A DNA stretch of 64,000 bases from Microbacterium marinum (GCF_014204835.1 NZ_JACHMD010000001.1:62001-126000); one strand, 5' to 3'; shown: positions 49,108 through 57,521, numbered from the stretch's first letter. The notes: a model not told the origin generated them from the letters alone. Numbers and translations are program-made.

Positions 49108-50289
49108 TCACCGGTCTGAATCGTGGTGGGGCTGCGACTTCGGGATTCGCATCCGCACCAGGGTACCCGCGCCCACATTCGTCTCCACGACCAGTCCCCC
49201 GTCGGGTCCGTACAGCTGGCGCAGGCGGGTGTCGACGTTCTGCAACCCGACGTGCGCGCCGTCGGAGACCCGGGTCAGCAGCGCGTGGAGCTCCTCGGGG
49301 TCGATCCCGACGCCGTCGTCTTCGACCGTGATCTCGGTGTGGGTCGCGGCATCCATCGAGGCGATCAGGATCGTCCCGCCGCGCTCCCCCGGCTCGAGAC
49401 CGTGGCGGACGGCGTTCTCGACGAGCGGCTGCACCGACAGGAACGGGATCACGGTGGCGAGGGTCTCGGGCGAGATCCGCAGCGTCACGGTGAGGCGGTC
49501 GCCGAACCGGGCCCGCTCGAGTTCGAGGTAGGAGTGGATGCTGCGCAGCTCCTCGGCCAGGGTGGTGAACTCCCCCTGCCGGCGGAACGAGTAACGGGTG
49601 AAGTCGGCGAACTCCAGCACCAGCTCCCGGGCGCGAGGCGGGTCGGTGGAGATGAACGAGGCGATCGCCGTCAGCGCGTTGTAGATGAAGTGCGGCGAGA
49701 TCTGCGCGCGGAGCGAGCGGAGTTCGGCCTCGGCGAGCGCTGTGCGCGAGGCGTCGAGCTCACCGATGGTCGCCTGTGCCGCGCACCAGTCCGCAAGCTC
49801 CCCCGTCGCCCGCACGAGCGCCGCGCGCACCGGCGCGGCGAACGCGACCAGCACTCCGGCGATCTCGTCGTCGACGCGGATCGGAGCGCCCACCGCCTCG
49901 AGGTCGTCACCGCCGTCGGGTCGGGGGAAGACGCGGCGACGGCCGGTGCCGCGGACCTGCGCCGCGATGCGGCGGGCCGCGGCATCCAACCCGTCGGTCT
50001 GTCCGTCGCGCGCGACGACGACGTCACCCACGACGAGCACGACGGCGCGGCTGCCGAGCACGGCCCGGAGGTGCTTCGCGCTGCGGCCGGCGTCGGCGCC
50101 GGCGAGACCGCCCCGCAGGTGCGGAGCCGCGAGGCTCGCCTGATGAAGGGCGCGGTAGGTGGCTTCCTCGGCCTCGCTGCCCAGTCCCGAGGCGCCGCGC
50201 GCGAACCTGCGGGCGAGGATCAGCAGCAGCGTCAGCACGATGCCGCCGACCCCGCCGAGCAGGGCGGCGAGGACGACGGCATCGGTCAT
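49108..50289 (-). CDS. LytS-type sensor histidine kinase
   Basis: A 393-residue kinase. One N-terminal membrane span (VVLAALLGGVGGIVLTLLLI), a GAF-like domain at about 65-170, then a His_kinase domain with phosphoacceptor His200 in QISPHFIYNAL and ATPase boxes LVENAVRHGLE and DDGVGIDPEELHALL. It lacks the five-span 5TM-5TMR_LYT input domain of BtsS/LytS, so the signal is probably detected by the cytosolic GAF part or through the transporters. The ATG at 50289 follows TAGGCT by six bases, suggesting a leaderless internal promoter in addition to readthrough from cstA-ybdD. Confidence 0.92.
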   Translation of the reverse strand: MTDAVVLAALLGGVGGIVLTLLLILARRFARGASGLGSEAEEATYRALHQASLAAPHLRGGLAGADAGRSAKHLRAVLGSRAVVLVVGDVVVARDGQTDGLDAAARRIAAQVRGTGRRRVFPRPDGGDDLEAVGAPIRVDDEIAGVLVAFAAPVRAALVRATGELADWCAAQATIGELDASRTALAEAELRSLRAQISPHFIYNALTAIASFISTDPPRARELVLEFADFTRYSFRRQGEFTTLAEELRSIHSYLELERARFGDRLTVTLRISPETLATVIPFLSVQPLVENAVRHGLEPGERGGTILIASMDAATHTEITVEDDGVGIDPEELHALLTRVSDGAHVGLQNVDTRLRQLYGPDGGLVVETNVGAGTLVRMRIPKSQPHHDSDR

Positions 50290-50295
50290 GCGATG

Positions 50296-50301
50296 AGCCT
50301 A
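50296..50301 (-). promoter_or_regulatory. putative -10 of an internal leaderless promoter for the LytS-type kinase
   Basis: On the minus strand TAGGCT ends six bases before the ATG at 50289. It would give the two-component genes baseline expression independent of the cstA promoter. Confidence 0.35.
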
Positions 50302-50311
50302 GAGCGGAGAG

Positions 50312-50605
50312 TCAGCAGCAGCGGGCTCCGGGGTTGCGATCCTGGTCGTCCATCTTCTGGCGCCAGAACTGTCGTTCGGTCATCGGCTCTTCGTTCGGGT
50401 GCACACGCCGGTGGTGGGCGACGTAGGTGCCATAGGCGCTGTCGCCCATGAGGTTCGTCATGTACCAGCGGACACCGCGGCCCGCCTGGACCACGAGTGC
50501 CCACCCCCGCGCGCACAACTCTTCAAACCCTGTGCGGTTCGGCTCGGTTCGGGCCGGTACGGCACCGATCGTCGACGTTCTCGAGGAGTTGTGCACGGCG
50601 GCCAT
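50312..50605 (-). CDS. YbdD/YjiX-family small protein
   Basis: A 97-residue protein. The family pattern is clear in the second half: VRWYMTNLMGDSAYGTYVAH followed by HPNEEPMTERQFWR and a terminal ARCC. Homologues are almost always encoded directly after cstA/btsT genes; their role is unknown but likely linked to the transporter. The ATG at 50605 has GGAGGA upstream and lies 14 bases after the cstA stop. Confidence 0.9.
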   Translation of the reverse strand: MAAVHNSSRTSTIGAVPARTEPNRTGFEELCARGWALVVQAGRGVRWYMTNLMGDSAYGTYVAHHRRVHPNEEPMTERQFWRQKMDDQDRNPGARCC

Positions 50606-50619
50606 GGGTGTTCCTCCGG

Positions 50620-52899
50620 TCAGTGCCGGTTCGCCGCGCGCTCGTCGGCGAGGATCGGCTCCCACTCCTTCTCGAGCGCACGCTCGGAGGAGGTCGTCAC
50701 GAACCCGGCGGGGGCGAAGCGACGCGAAGGAGTCGGCTCGTCCTCGTTGTTGTCGCCGCCGCCGCGTCGGATCGCGGCGATGGTGACGAGGACGGATGCC
50801 ACGATCACGACGATCGCGAGCACCACGAACACGATCGACAGGGTGCCCTGCACGAAGGTGTTGCGGATGACGGCGCCCATGACCTCGGGAGTCCCGAGCG
50901 TCGTGTCGCCGGATGCCAGCGCGTCGCGGTACTTGATGTGGTTCGCCCAGTAGCCGATGGCCGGGTTCGGGGAGAAGATCTTGTACCCCGAGGCCGTGAT
51001 GGTCACCACTGCGGCGAATGCGAGGGGCAGCCCGATGATCCACAGCCACTTCACGTAGCTGCGGCCTCGCTTGGCCACGATCGCGAGGACCACGGCGAGC
51101 GCGATCGCGGCGAGCAGTTGGTTGGCGATGCCGAACAGCGGGAAGAACGTGTTGATGCCGCCGAGCGGGTCGGTCACGCCGAGGATGAGGATCGCTCCCC
51201 AGCCGGCGACCATGATCGCTGTCGTGATCCAGACGCCAGGACGCCACGAGACGTCACGGAACTTGGGGACCCACGCACCGATCGAGTCCTGCAGCATGAA
51301 GCGCGCGACACGGGTGCCGGCGTCGACGGCGGTGAGGATGAACAGCGCCTCGAACATGATCGCGAAGTGGTACCAGAACGCCATCATCGCGGGGCCGCCG
51401 AGGGCCTGCTGCATGATGTGCGCGAGACCCAGTGCCAGGGTCGGGGCGCCACCGGTACGCGAGACGATCGACTCCTCGCCGACCGCGGCCGCGGTGCTCG
51501 TCAGCATCTCGGGCGTGAGGTTGACCCCGGTGATGCCGAGCGAGTTCACGAAGGCGACGGCACCCTCCACGGTGCCCTGCGTGGCGGCGGCCGACGCGTT
51601 CATCGCGTAGTAGATGCCCTGGTCGATCGAGATCGCGGCGACGAGGGCCATGATCGCGACGAACGACTCCATGATCATGCCGCCGTACCCGATGAAGCGC
51701 GTCTGGCGCTCCTTCTCGACGAGCTTCGGGGTCGTGCCCGACGAGATCAGCGCGTGGAACCCGGAGAGGGCACCGCAGGCGATGGTGACGAACAGGAAGG
51801 GGAAGAGCGGCCCGGCGAACACGGGCCCGGTGCCCTCGAGTGCGAAGTCGGTCACCGCCGGCACCGTGATCTCGGGACGGACGAGCACGATCGCGCCGGC
51901 GAGCATGACGATGACGCCGATCTTCATGAAGGTCGACAGGTAGTCACGCGGAGCGAGCAGCAGCCAGACGGGGAGGATCGCGGCGATGAAGCCGTAGATG
52001 ATGATGCCCCACGCGATGACCGTCCGGTCGAGGTGCAGGTACTCCTGACCCCAGGCCGTCTCGGCGACCCAGCCGCCGGCAACGATCGCGCCGATCAGCA
52101 GGATGAAGCCGATGATCGAGACCTCGGTGACCTTGCCGGGACGGAAGTACCGCAGGTACAGACCCATGAAGAGGGCGATCGGGATGGTCATCGAGACCGA
52201 GAAGATGCCCCACGGGCTCTCGCCGAGGGCGTTGACGACGACGAGCGCGAGGATCGCCACGATGATCAGCATGATCAGCAGAGATGCCACGATCGCGGCG
52301 GTGCCGCCGATCTTGCCGAGCTCCTGGCGGGCCATCTGGCCGATCGTGCGTCCGCCGCGGCGCATCGAGAAGAACAGCACGGTGTAGTCCTGCACCGCGC
52401 CGGCGAGCACGACGCCGACGATGATCCAGATCGTGCCGGGGAGGAAGCCCATCTGCGCGGCGAGCACGGGACCCACGAGCGGACCGGCGCCGGCGATGGC
52501 GGCGAAGTGGTGGCCGTAGAGGACGCGGCGGTCGGTGGGGACGTAGTCCTTGCCGTCCGACTTGACCTCGGCGGGCGTCGCGCGCCGGTCATCGGGCCGC
52601 AGAAGGTGCTTCTCGATGACCTTGGAGTAGAAGCGGTAGCCGATCAGGTAGGTCGCGACGGCCGCGAACACGAACCAGATGGCATTGACGGTCTCGCCGC
52701 GGACGATGGCGAGCATCGTCCAGCCGAGCCCGCCGAGCAGCGCGATGGCCGTCCAGATGACGATCTTCAGCGGGGTCCAGCGACCGTCCTTGGTCTTCTG
52801 TTCCTCGGTGAGGGCGACAGGGGGAAGCGACGGATCCGGTCGGACTCCGGCATCCGGGTCGAGCGTGGTGTCCTTGCCACGGCGCGACGGTGCAGACAT
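50620..52899 (-). CDS. cstA: CstA/BtsT-family carbon starvation transporter
   Basis: A 759-residue membrane protein with some 16-18 predicted spans. The family signature GHHFAAIAGAGPLVGPVLAA near residue 125 is intact, followed by AQMGFLPGTIWIIVGVVLAG and the downstream ISSGTTPKLVEKERQ. Members import pyruvate (BtsT, CstA of E. coli) or peptides. It has AAGGAG upstream of the ATG, and a TAACCT hexamer at 52935-52940 is a candidate -10. With the LytS/LytTR pair and YbdD protein downstream, pyruvate uptake is the best guess. It heads the six-gene operon. Confidence 0.93.
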   Translation of the reverse strand: MSAPSRRGKDTTLDPDAGVRPDPSLPPVALTEEQKTKDGRWTPLKIVIWTAIALLGGLGWTMLAIVRGETVNAIWFVFAAVATYLIGYRFYSKVIEKHLLRPDDRRATPAEVKSDGKDYVPTDRRVLYGHHFAAIAGAGPLVGPVLAAQMGFLPGTIWIIVGVVLAGAVQDYTVLFFSMRRGGRTIGQMARQELGKIGGTAAIVASLLIMLIIVAILALVVVNALGESPWGIFSVSMTIPIALFMGLYLRYFRPGKVTEVSIIGFILLIGAIVAGGWVAETAWGQEYLHLDRTVIAWGIIIYGFIAAILPVWLLLAPRDYLSTFMKIGVIVMLAGAIVLVRPEITVPAVTDFALEGTGPVFAGPLFPFLFVTIACGALSGFHALISSGTTPKLVEKERQTRFIGYGGMIMESFVAIMALVAAISIDQGIYYAMNASAAATQGTVEGAVAFVNSLGITGVNLTPEMLTSTAAAVGEESIVSRTGGAPTLALGLAHIMQQALGGPAMMAFWYHFAIMFEALFILTAVDAGTRVARFMLQDSIGAWVPKFRDVSWRPGVWITTAIMVAGWGAILILGVTDPLGGINTFFPLFGIANQLLAAIALAVVLAIVAKRGRSYVKWLWIIGLPLAFAAVVTITASGYKIFSPNPAIGYWANHIKYRDALASGDTTLGTPEVMGAVIRNTFVQGTLSIVFVVLAIVVIVASVLVTIAAIRRGGGDNNEDEPTPSRRFAPAGFVTTSSERALEKEWEPILADERAANRH

Positions 52900-53105
52900 G
52901 GTGACTCCTTCAAGCGCGTCTTTGCGTGCGCCTCAGGTTAGGAAGACGGATGCCGCCGCGGCGGCAACGCGGAGGACCCGATGCGCTGAACGGCGGCGGT
53001 CCTGCGACGAACGGCATCCCGTCGGGCCGCATGGGCGGTCCTGGCCGCTGGCGTGTCCGCGTCGAAGACGCCTAGGTTGGAGGCACGCCACGAGGGAGGG
53101 TTACC

Positions 53106-53441
53106 GTGACCGAGCCGAGCATCCACGTCACCCGAAACGACGCCCGAGGGCGGTACGAGATCTCCGTCGACGGGACCGTCGCGGGGTTCACCCTCATCCG
53201 CGACGACGACGCGGGACGCGTCGTGTTGCCGCACACCGAGATCGATCCGGCTTTCAGCGGCCGCGGCCTCGGCGGAACGCTCGTCGCGCACACCCTCGCC
53301 GATCTGGCGGCGCGAGGGGACACCGTGGTGCCGGTGTGCCCGTTCGTCGTGAAGTACCTCCGCGAGAACGAGGTCCCGGGGCTGGACGTGTCCTGGCGTC
53401 CGGCCGCTGACGACGGCAACGACGCCACGGACCGCCCGTGA
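53106..53441 (+). CDS. small GNAT-like acetyltransferase (YidJ-like)
   Basis: A 111-residue minimal GNAT domain of the COG2388 type: GRYEISVDGTVAGFTLI, HTEIDPAFSGRGLGGTLV with the acetyl-CoA loop, and PVCPFVVKYLREN at the end. The function is unassigned. It begins with GTG preceded by GAGGGAGG, and its stop overlaps the pirin gene's GTG by four bases. A TAGGTT hexamer about 30 bases upstream may be the -10. Confidence 0.88.
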   Translation: MTEPSIHVTRNDARGRYEISVDGTVAGFTLIRDDDAGRVVLPHTEIDPAFSGRGLGGTLVAHTLADLAARGDTVVPVCPFVVKYLRENEVPGLDVSWRPAADDGNDATDRP

Positions 53442-54409
53442 CCCGGCTCGACGTCGACCCGACGGAGACCTCCGAGGCGCCGCCCGCCTGCGACGGGCCG
53501 CGGAGCCTCCTGCTCGAGGCTCGTGAGGTGCCGCTCGGCGGCGTCCGCGGGATGACCGTCCACCGCAGCCTGCCGCAGCGGGAGCTGCCGATGGTGGGCG
53601 CCTGGTGCTTCCTCGACCGGTTCGGCCCGCAGGTGACGACGATGCGCGTCGAGCCGCACCCACACATCGGCCTGCAGACGGTGACCTGGCCGTTCACCGG
53701 CGAGACCCGCCACCGCGACGCGTTGGGCTCCGACGTCGTCATCAAGCGGGGGCAGCTCAACATCATGACCAGCGGCGCGGGCATCTCCCACTCCGAGTAC
53801 TCCGTCGGCGACGGCCCCGTTGCCACCGATGCGCTCCAGCTGTGGGTCGCGCTGCCGGAGTCCCGTCGCCACGGCGCGCGCGACTTCGAGCGGCACGTCG
53901 ACCTGCCGGTTCTCGAGCTGGACGACGGCGCGGCGGCGATGGTCGTGGTCGGCGAGCTCGCCGGCATCCGCTCCCCCGCCACCATGTACACGCCCATCGT
54001 CGGTGCCGAGGTCTTCCTCCCCGCAGGTTCGCGCGTGCGTCTGCCACTCGAGCCGGCGTGGGAGTACGCCGTCGTCGGCGTGGACGGAGCCCCGCTCGTC
54101 CACGCGTCGGATGCCCCGACGCCGGTGGGCGAGAACGCTTTGCTCTACCTCGGTCTCGGCCGGGACGATGTCGAGATCGAGACCGAGACGGATGCCACGG
54201 TGTTCCTCCTCGGCGGCGAGCCGTTCGAGAGCGACATCGTCATGTGGTGGAACTTCGTCGGCCGCGATCACGACGAGATCGTGGCGGCGCGCGAGGCGTG
54301 GGAGGCGGGCACGGAGCGGTTCGGCCACGTCGTGACCCACGGCGACGAGCGCATCCCGGCGCCGCCGATGCCGACCGTCCGCCTCACTCAGCGACGACGG
54401 CGGAGCTGA
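53438..54409 (+). CDS. pirin-family bicupin protein
   Basis: A 323-residue protein of the pirin family. The N-terminal cupin carries the metal-binding set in EPHPHIGLQTVTW and GETRHRD, and MTSGAGISHSEYS, the most conserved pirin segment. A second, non-metal cupin follows. Members may act as iron-dependent redox-responsive binders or quercetinase-like dioxygenases. The GTG start is coupled to the small acetyltransferase gene. Its last 26 bases overlap the convergent tatB-like gene. Confidence 0.92.
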   Translation: MTRLDVDPTETSEAPPACDGPRSLLLEAREVPLGGVRGMTVHRSLPQRELPMVGAWCFLDRFGPQVTTMRVEPHPHIGLQTVTWPFTGETRHRDALGSDVVIKRGQLNIMTSGAGISHSEYSVGDGPVATDALQLWVALPESRRHGARDFERHVDLPVLELDDGAAAMVVVGELAGIRSPATMYTPIVGAEVFLPAGSRVRLPLEPAWEYAVVGVDGAPLVHASDAPTPVGENALLYLGLGRDDVEIETETDATVFLLGGEPFESDIVMWWNFVGRDHDEIVAAREAWEAGTERFGHVVTHGDERIPAPPMPTVRLTQRRRRS

Positions 54410-54797
54410 CGGGGGCGTCGACCGGCGACCGGCCCGCGGGTGCCGGATCGAACAGTCGGCGCGGATGCCCCGAGCTGCCGGTGACCCGGGTCGACCGCGC
54501 GCGGGGCGTCGTCTCCGAGCCGGCGCCGGGCTCGGGCTTCACCTCGGTCGCCTCGGGCAGGAACGCCTCGCGGACGATGCGCCGCGGGTCGTACTGCCGC
54601 GGGTCGAGGGAGCGCCAGTTGTCGGCGGTGAGACCGACCTCGCTCTCGGCGCGTGCCCGCGCGGCATCCACGATGCTGCGGAGCGCACGGATCAGCTCGC
54701 CGAGACGCTGTGCGAGCGCCGGAAGCCGGCTCGGGCCGATGATCATCGCCGCCAGGAACGCCACGAGCACGAGCTTCTCGGCGCTGAGCCCGAACAT
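54384..54797 (-). CDS. tatB: Sec-independent translocase TatB-like subunit
   Basis: A 137-residue protein with a single N-terminal span (LVLVAFLAAMIIGPSRLP) and an adjacent amphipathic helix (ALAQRLGELIRALRSIVD), the TatA/B architecture. The following acidic LTADNWRSLDPRQYDPRR region is the form seen in actinobacterial TatB-like proteins, and the rest is likely disordered. TatB with TatC binds twin-arginine signals. The ATG shares a base with the tatC stop, and its 3' end overlaps the pirin gene by 26 bases on the other strand. Confidence 0.82.
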   Translation of the reverse strand: MFGLSAEKLVLVAFLAAMIIGPSRLPALAQRLGELIRALRSIVDAARARAESEVGLTADNWRSLDPRQYDPRRIVREAFLPEATEVKPEPGAGSETTPRARSTRVTGSSGHPRRLFDPAPAGRSPVDAPVSSAVVAE

Positions 54798-55561
54798 CAG
54801 GCGACCGTCCTTCGTCGGTCATGCAGCCAGGCGATCGCGATGGCGGCGCCGAACAGCGCCGACATCGGGACCGCGACGAGGAACATCGACAGCGCGTCGG
54901 CTGCCGGGGTCACGAGCGCGCTGAACACGACGATCGCGACGACGATGTACCGCCATCCGCGCAGAAGGGTCGCGGCGGGCAGCATGCCGAGCAGGTTCAG
55001 CATCACGAGGACGACCGGCAGCACGAAGGCGACACCGGTCGCGAGCACGATCTTCATCACGAAGTCGAGGTAGGTCGCCGCCTGCAGGATCGTGCTGTCC
55101 TCGGTGGCGGCGAACCCGGTGAGCAGTTCGACCATGTGCGGGAAGAGCACGAACCCGGTCGCGCACCCGGCGGCGAACAGCGGCAGCGCGGCCGCGAAGA
55201 AGCCGAGCGTGTACCGCCGCTCCCGGCGGGTGAGCCCCGGCGTGAGGAAGGCGAGCAGCTCGTAGAGCCAGACCGGGCTCGACAGGGCGATGCCCGCGAA
55301 CAGCGCGACCTTCATACGCAGATCGAACGCGCCCGTGACGCTGTCGTAGTTGAGGCTCGCATCGCGCGTCTGCGCGACCGCCTCGATCGGCGCGCGCAGC
55401 ACGTCCATGATCGGGTCGGCGAACACGAAACCGAGAACGGCCGCGACCGCCAGCGCCAGACCGGCACGGATGCCGCGGGTGCGGGCTTCGCGCAGGTGCG
55501 CGGCCCACGGCATGCGCGGCATCCGGTCGGTCTCGGACGGCGCGGCGATCGCGGCGGTCAC
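54797..55561 (-). CDS. tatC: Sec-independent translocase TatC
   Basis: A 254-residue six-span membrane protein, the twin-arginine signal receptor. Marks include PWAAHLREARTRGIRAGLAL at the N-terminus (the usual HLxELRxR is altered to HLREARTR), LSSPVWLYELLAFLTPGLTRRER, and LVTPAADALSMFLVAVPM. It begins with GTG overlapping the tatA stop by four bases, and is followed directly by tatB. The order A-C-B is compact and self-contained. Confidence 0.93.
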   Translation of the reverse strand: MTAAIAAPSETDRMPRMPWAAHLREARTRGIRAGLALAVAAVLGFVFADPIMDVLRAPIEAVAQTRDASLNYDSVTGAFDLRMKVALFAGIALSSPVWLYELLAFLTPGLTRRERRYTLGFFAAALPLFAAGCATGFVLFPHMVELLTGFAATEDSTILQAATYLDFVMKIVLATGVAFVLPVVLVMLNLLGMLPAATLLRGWRYIVVAIVVFSALVTPAADALSMFLVAVPMSALFGAAIAIAWLHDRRRTVA

Positions 55562-55830
55562 GGCGTCGAGGGGGTCGGCGGGACGGACGCCGCGACGGGC
55601 ACGGCGGGTGCGACGGGGACGGCGGGTGCGACGGGGACGGCGGGTGCGACGGGCACGGCGGTCGTCGGCGGCACCGGGTCGTCGGACGCGGCGTCAGTGC
55701 TCTCCTGCTTCAGGATGCGCACGGACTGGCCCACGCTCCGGGCGAGGGCGGGAAGCTTCGCGGCGCCGAAGATGAGGAGGACGATGGCGAGCACGATCAG
55801 GGCGTGCCAGCCGGTGAGGTTCTGCAGCAT
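55558..55830 (-). CDS. tatA: Sec-independent translocase TatA
   Basis: A 90-residue protein: N-terminal span WHALIVLAIVLLIFGAAKLP with the FG hinge, amphipathic helix ALARSVGQSVRILKQE, and a C-terminal tail made of PVAPAV units. TatA multimers form the protein-conducting path. The tail is encoded by an 18-base tandem repeat. It starts 18 bases after the stop of the Tat-exported dioxygenase-like gene, so the cargo and the channel are probably cotranscribed. Confidence 0.93.
   Translation of the reverse strand: MLQNLTGWHALIVLAIVLLIFGAAKLPALARSVGQSVRILKQESTDAASDDPVPPTTAVPVAPAVPVAPAVPVAPAVPVAASVPPTPSTP
55592..55663. repeat. 18-bp tandem repeat inside tatA
   Basis: Four units of GCGACGGGSACGGCGGGT (last one slightly altered) encode repeated Pro-Val-Ala-Pro-Ala-Val in the TatA tail. 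Since the unit is a multiple of three, copy-number change would lengthen or shorten the tail without a frameshift. Confidence 0.8.
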
Positions 55831-55848
55831 GATGGGCTTCTTTCGGGT

Positions 55849-56814
55849 TCAGGGGCGGCCGCCGGGCGCGGACCCGCCGGAGGGCTCGGTGGTGGTGTCG
55901 ACGCGGACGACGAGCGACGCGACATAACCGGTGTCGAGGTCACCCGACACGGTGGCGAGCTGGAGTTCGCCGCCGTCTTCCCCGAAGACGTTGTCGCTGT
56001 CGAGGCTGATCTGCGAGAGGTTCTGCGACGAGCCGTCGTACGCCGGCAGTGCGTAGATGCCCGCGAGGATGTCTTCGGGGACGGCGAGCTGCGAGGTCGC
56101 GATGGCGTTCGTCGAGTCGGTGATCGCATCGACATCGGGGTAGACCTCGAAGTGGATGTGCGGCCATCGGCCGGCATAGCAGCCGGGAACGATCGAGGTG
56201 AAGGTCACCTGCCCGTTCGCGTCGGCGACCTGCACACCGCGCAGCCAGGTGTTGTCCTCGACGCCGGAGGAGTACATCGAGTACCGGCCCTCGGCGTCGC
56301 AGTGCCAGGCGTAGACGGCGACGTTCTCGAACGGCGCGTCGCCGTTCGCCATGTCGGTGACGGTGAGGGTGAAGGTCAGTGCGACGCCGTCGACCGCCGT
56401 CGTCCCTCCGATGTCGGTGCGGATGTCGGCGCGCACGATGCCGCTCTCCTCGAGCACATCGGGTCCGTTCGATCCGTCGCCCGGGTAGGGACCCGCGGTC
56501 TCGTCGGGGATCTCGCCGGAGGGAAGCGTCACGGCCGTGGCCGTCGGCGTCGGCGTCGCCGTGGCGGAGGCGCTCGGCGAGCTCGACGCGGTGGCGGTCG
56601 CCGTGGGCGTCGCACTCGAGGTGGGCGCGCAGGCGGCGAGCACCATCGTCCCGGCGCCGACCCCCACGAGTCCGAGCACACCGCGGCGGCTGACGAGCGT
56701 GCGCAGGTCGAAGCCGGCGCCCTGGTCGACGACCTCGTCGTCGGGTCGGGCGAGCAGCCGGCCTTCGTAGGCGGGGCCGTCGGGGGTCTGGGTGGGTTCG
56801 GGGATGCGGCTCAT
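55849..56814 (-). CDS. Tat-exported intradiol ring-cleavage dioxygenase-like lipoprotein
   Basis: A 321-residue protein. The signal has the twin-arginine motif SRRGVLGLVG at about residue 42 and then a lipobox VLAAC, so it should be folded with its metal, exported by Tat and lipid-anchored. A Thr/Ser/Pro/Ala linker precedes a catalytic domain with the intradiol dioxygenase pattern: YAWHCDAEGRYSMYS, PGCYAGRWPHIHFEV (the Tyr and two His iron ligands). It might cleave catechol-like compounds outside the cell, or bind iron. The ATG at 56814 has CAGGAG upstream; an in-frame ATG at 56895 is not needed. It lies directly upstream of tatA-tatC-tatB. Confidence 0.88.
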   Translation of the reverse strand: MSRIPEPTQTPDGPAYEGRLLARPDDEVVDQGAGFDLRTLVSRRGVLGLVGVGAGTMVLAACAPTSSATPTATATASSSPSASATATPTPTATAVTLPSGEIPDETAGPYPGDGSNGPDVLEESGIVRADIRTDIGGTTAVDGVALTFTLTVTDMANGDAPFENVAVYAWHCDAEGRYSMYSSGVEDNTWLRGVQVADANGQVTFTSIVPGCYAGRWPHIHFEVYPDVDAITDSTNAIATSQLAVPEDILAGIYALPAYDGSSQNLSQISLDSDNVFGEDGGELQLATVSGDLDTGYVASLVVRVDTTTEPSGGSAPGGRP

Positions 56815-56962
56815 GTCGTCGTCTCCTGCGTCGTGGTTCGGTGGCTGATCCTCAGCCTGACCGACGGCATGATCCGGATCCTCTGCGGCATCCATGCGTT
56901 TCCTATGACGGATGCCGACCCTTTTGCACGGCCCGCCCCGATCCCGGCGTTCCGCGCGCCGA

Positions 56963-56968
56963 TACGCT
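56963..56968 (+). promoter_or_regulatory. putative -10 of a leaderless promoter
   Basis: TACGCT ends six bases before the GTG at 56975, and the next bases (GGAA) match those of the glutaredoxin promoter at 5201. No convincing -35. I see no TPP riboswitch upstream, although the S-component resembles the YkoE type. Confidence 0.4.
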
Positions 56969-56974
56969 GGAAAC

Positions 56975-57514
56975 GTGGCCCGGACCCTCTCGACGCGTGT
57001 GCTCCTCGTCTGCGCCGCGATCGGTGTCGCGACGGGAATCCTCGGCGGGATCGCGGGCCTGCTGACGCCCGTCGTCCTCGTCGCCGCGCCGTTCGCCTAC
57101 GGGCTCGTCCTCGGCTCGCACGTCCTGCCCGGGATCATCGCGCAGCAGGTCTTCCGGCTGCCGCTGGTCGCGCTCACGACCCACCTGCTCGCCGCTCTCG
57201 TCGCCACCGCCGCCAACCCGGCCTGGATCGGTCGCTTCATCGGGACCGCCCTCCTGTTCGGCGCGATCCAGGAGGGCATAGCCGCGCTGACCCGGTACCG
57301 CGCGTGGGGCGCGTGGCGGTTCCTGCTCTCCGGCGCGATCGTGGGCGTCGTGGTCGCCGTCGTCGTCTTCTTCGTCGCCGACCTGGCGACGCTGCCCCCG
57401 TGGGCGCAGATCACCTATCTCGCCATCTCGGTGCTCGGCCCCGTCGCCTGGACGGCGGCAGGGCTCGCCGTCGGTGAGCAGCTGCGCCGCGCCGGCGTCG
57501 CCCGCCGGCTCTGA
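56975..57514 (+). CDS. ECF transporter S component (YkoE-like)
   Basis: A 179-residue membrane protein with five or six spans, the size of ECF substrate-binding subunits. The layout resembles the hydroxymethylpyrimidine/thiamine S component YkoE: an Ala-rich first span, PFAYGLVLGSHVL, then LTTHLLAALVATAANPAWIG and LLFGAIQEGI. It starts with GTG; an upstream ATG at 56912 adds a basic non-family stretch. It is followed by the ATPase and T-component genes that complete the transporter. The ligand could be a thiamine precursor or, given the iron box and siderophore-interacting protein, an iron chelate or heme. Confidence 0.78.
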   Translation: MARTLSTRVLLVCAAIGVATGILGGIAGLLTPVVLVAAPFAYGLVLGSHVLPGIIAQQVFRLPLVALTTHLLAALVATAANPAWIGRFIGTALLFGAIQEGIAALTRYRAWGAWRFLLSGAIVGVVVAVVVFFVADLATLPPWAQITYLAISVLGPVAWTAAGLAVGEQLRRAGVARRL

Positions 57515-57521
57515 CCCACGG

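Noticed and set aside
52931..52940. Iron-box half-site (CAGGTTAGG) before cstA
   Set aside because: Only one half is present and the second half does not pair; a -10 reading (TAACCT on the minus strand) is enough to explain it.
55592..55663. CRISPR-like repeats
   Set aside because: The 18-base units are directly abutting with no spacers and lie in the tatA reading frame.
56815..56974. Possible TPP riboswitch ahead of the YkoE-like gene
   Set aside because: The region has a TGATCCGGAT-like string but none of the conserved CTGAGA/ACC core elements of the THI box, and the apparent promoter would give a leaderless message.
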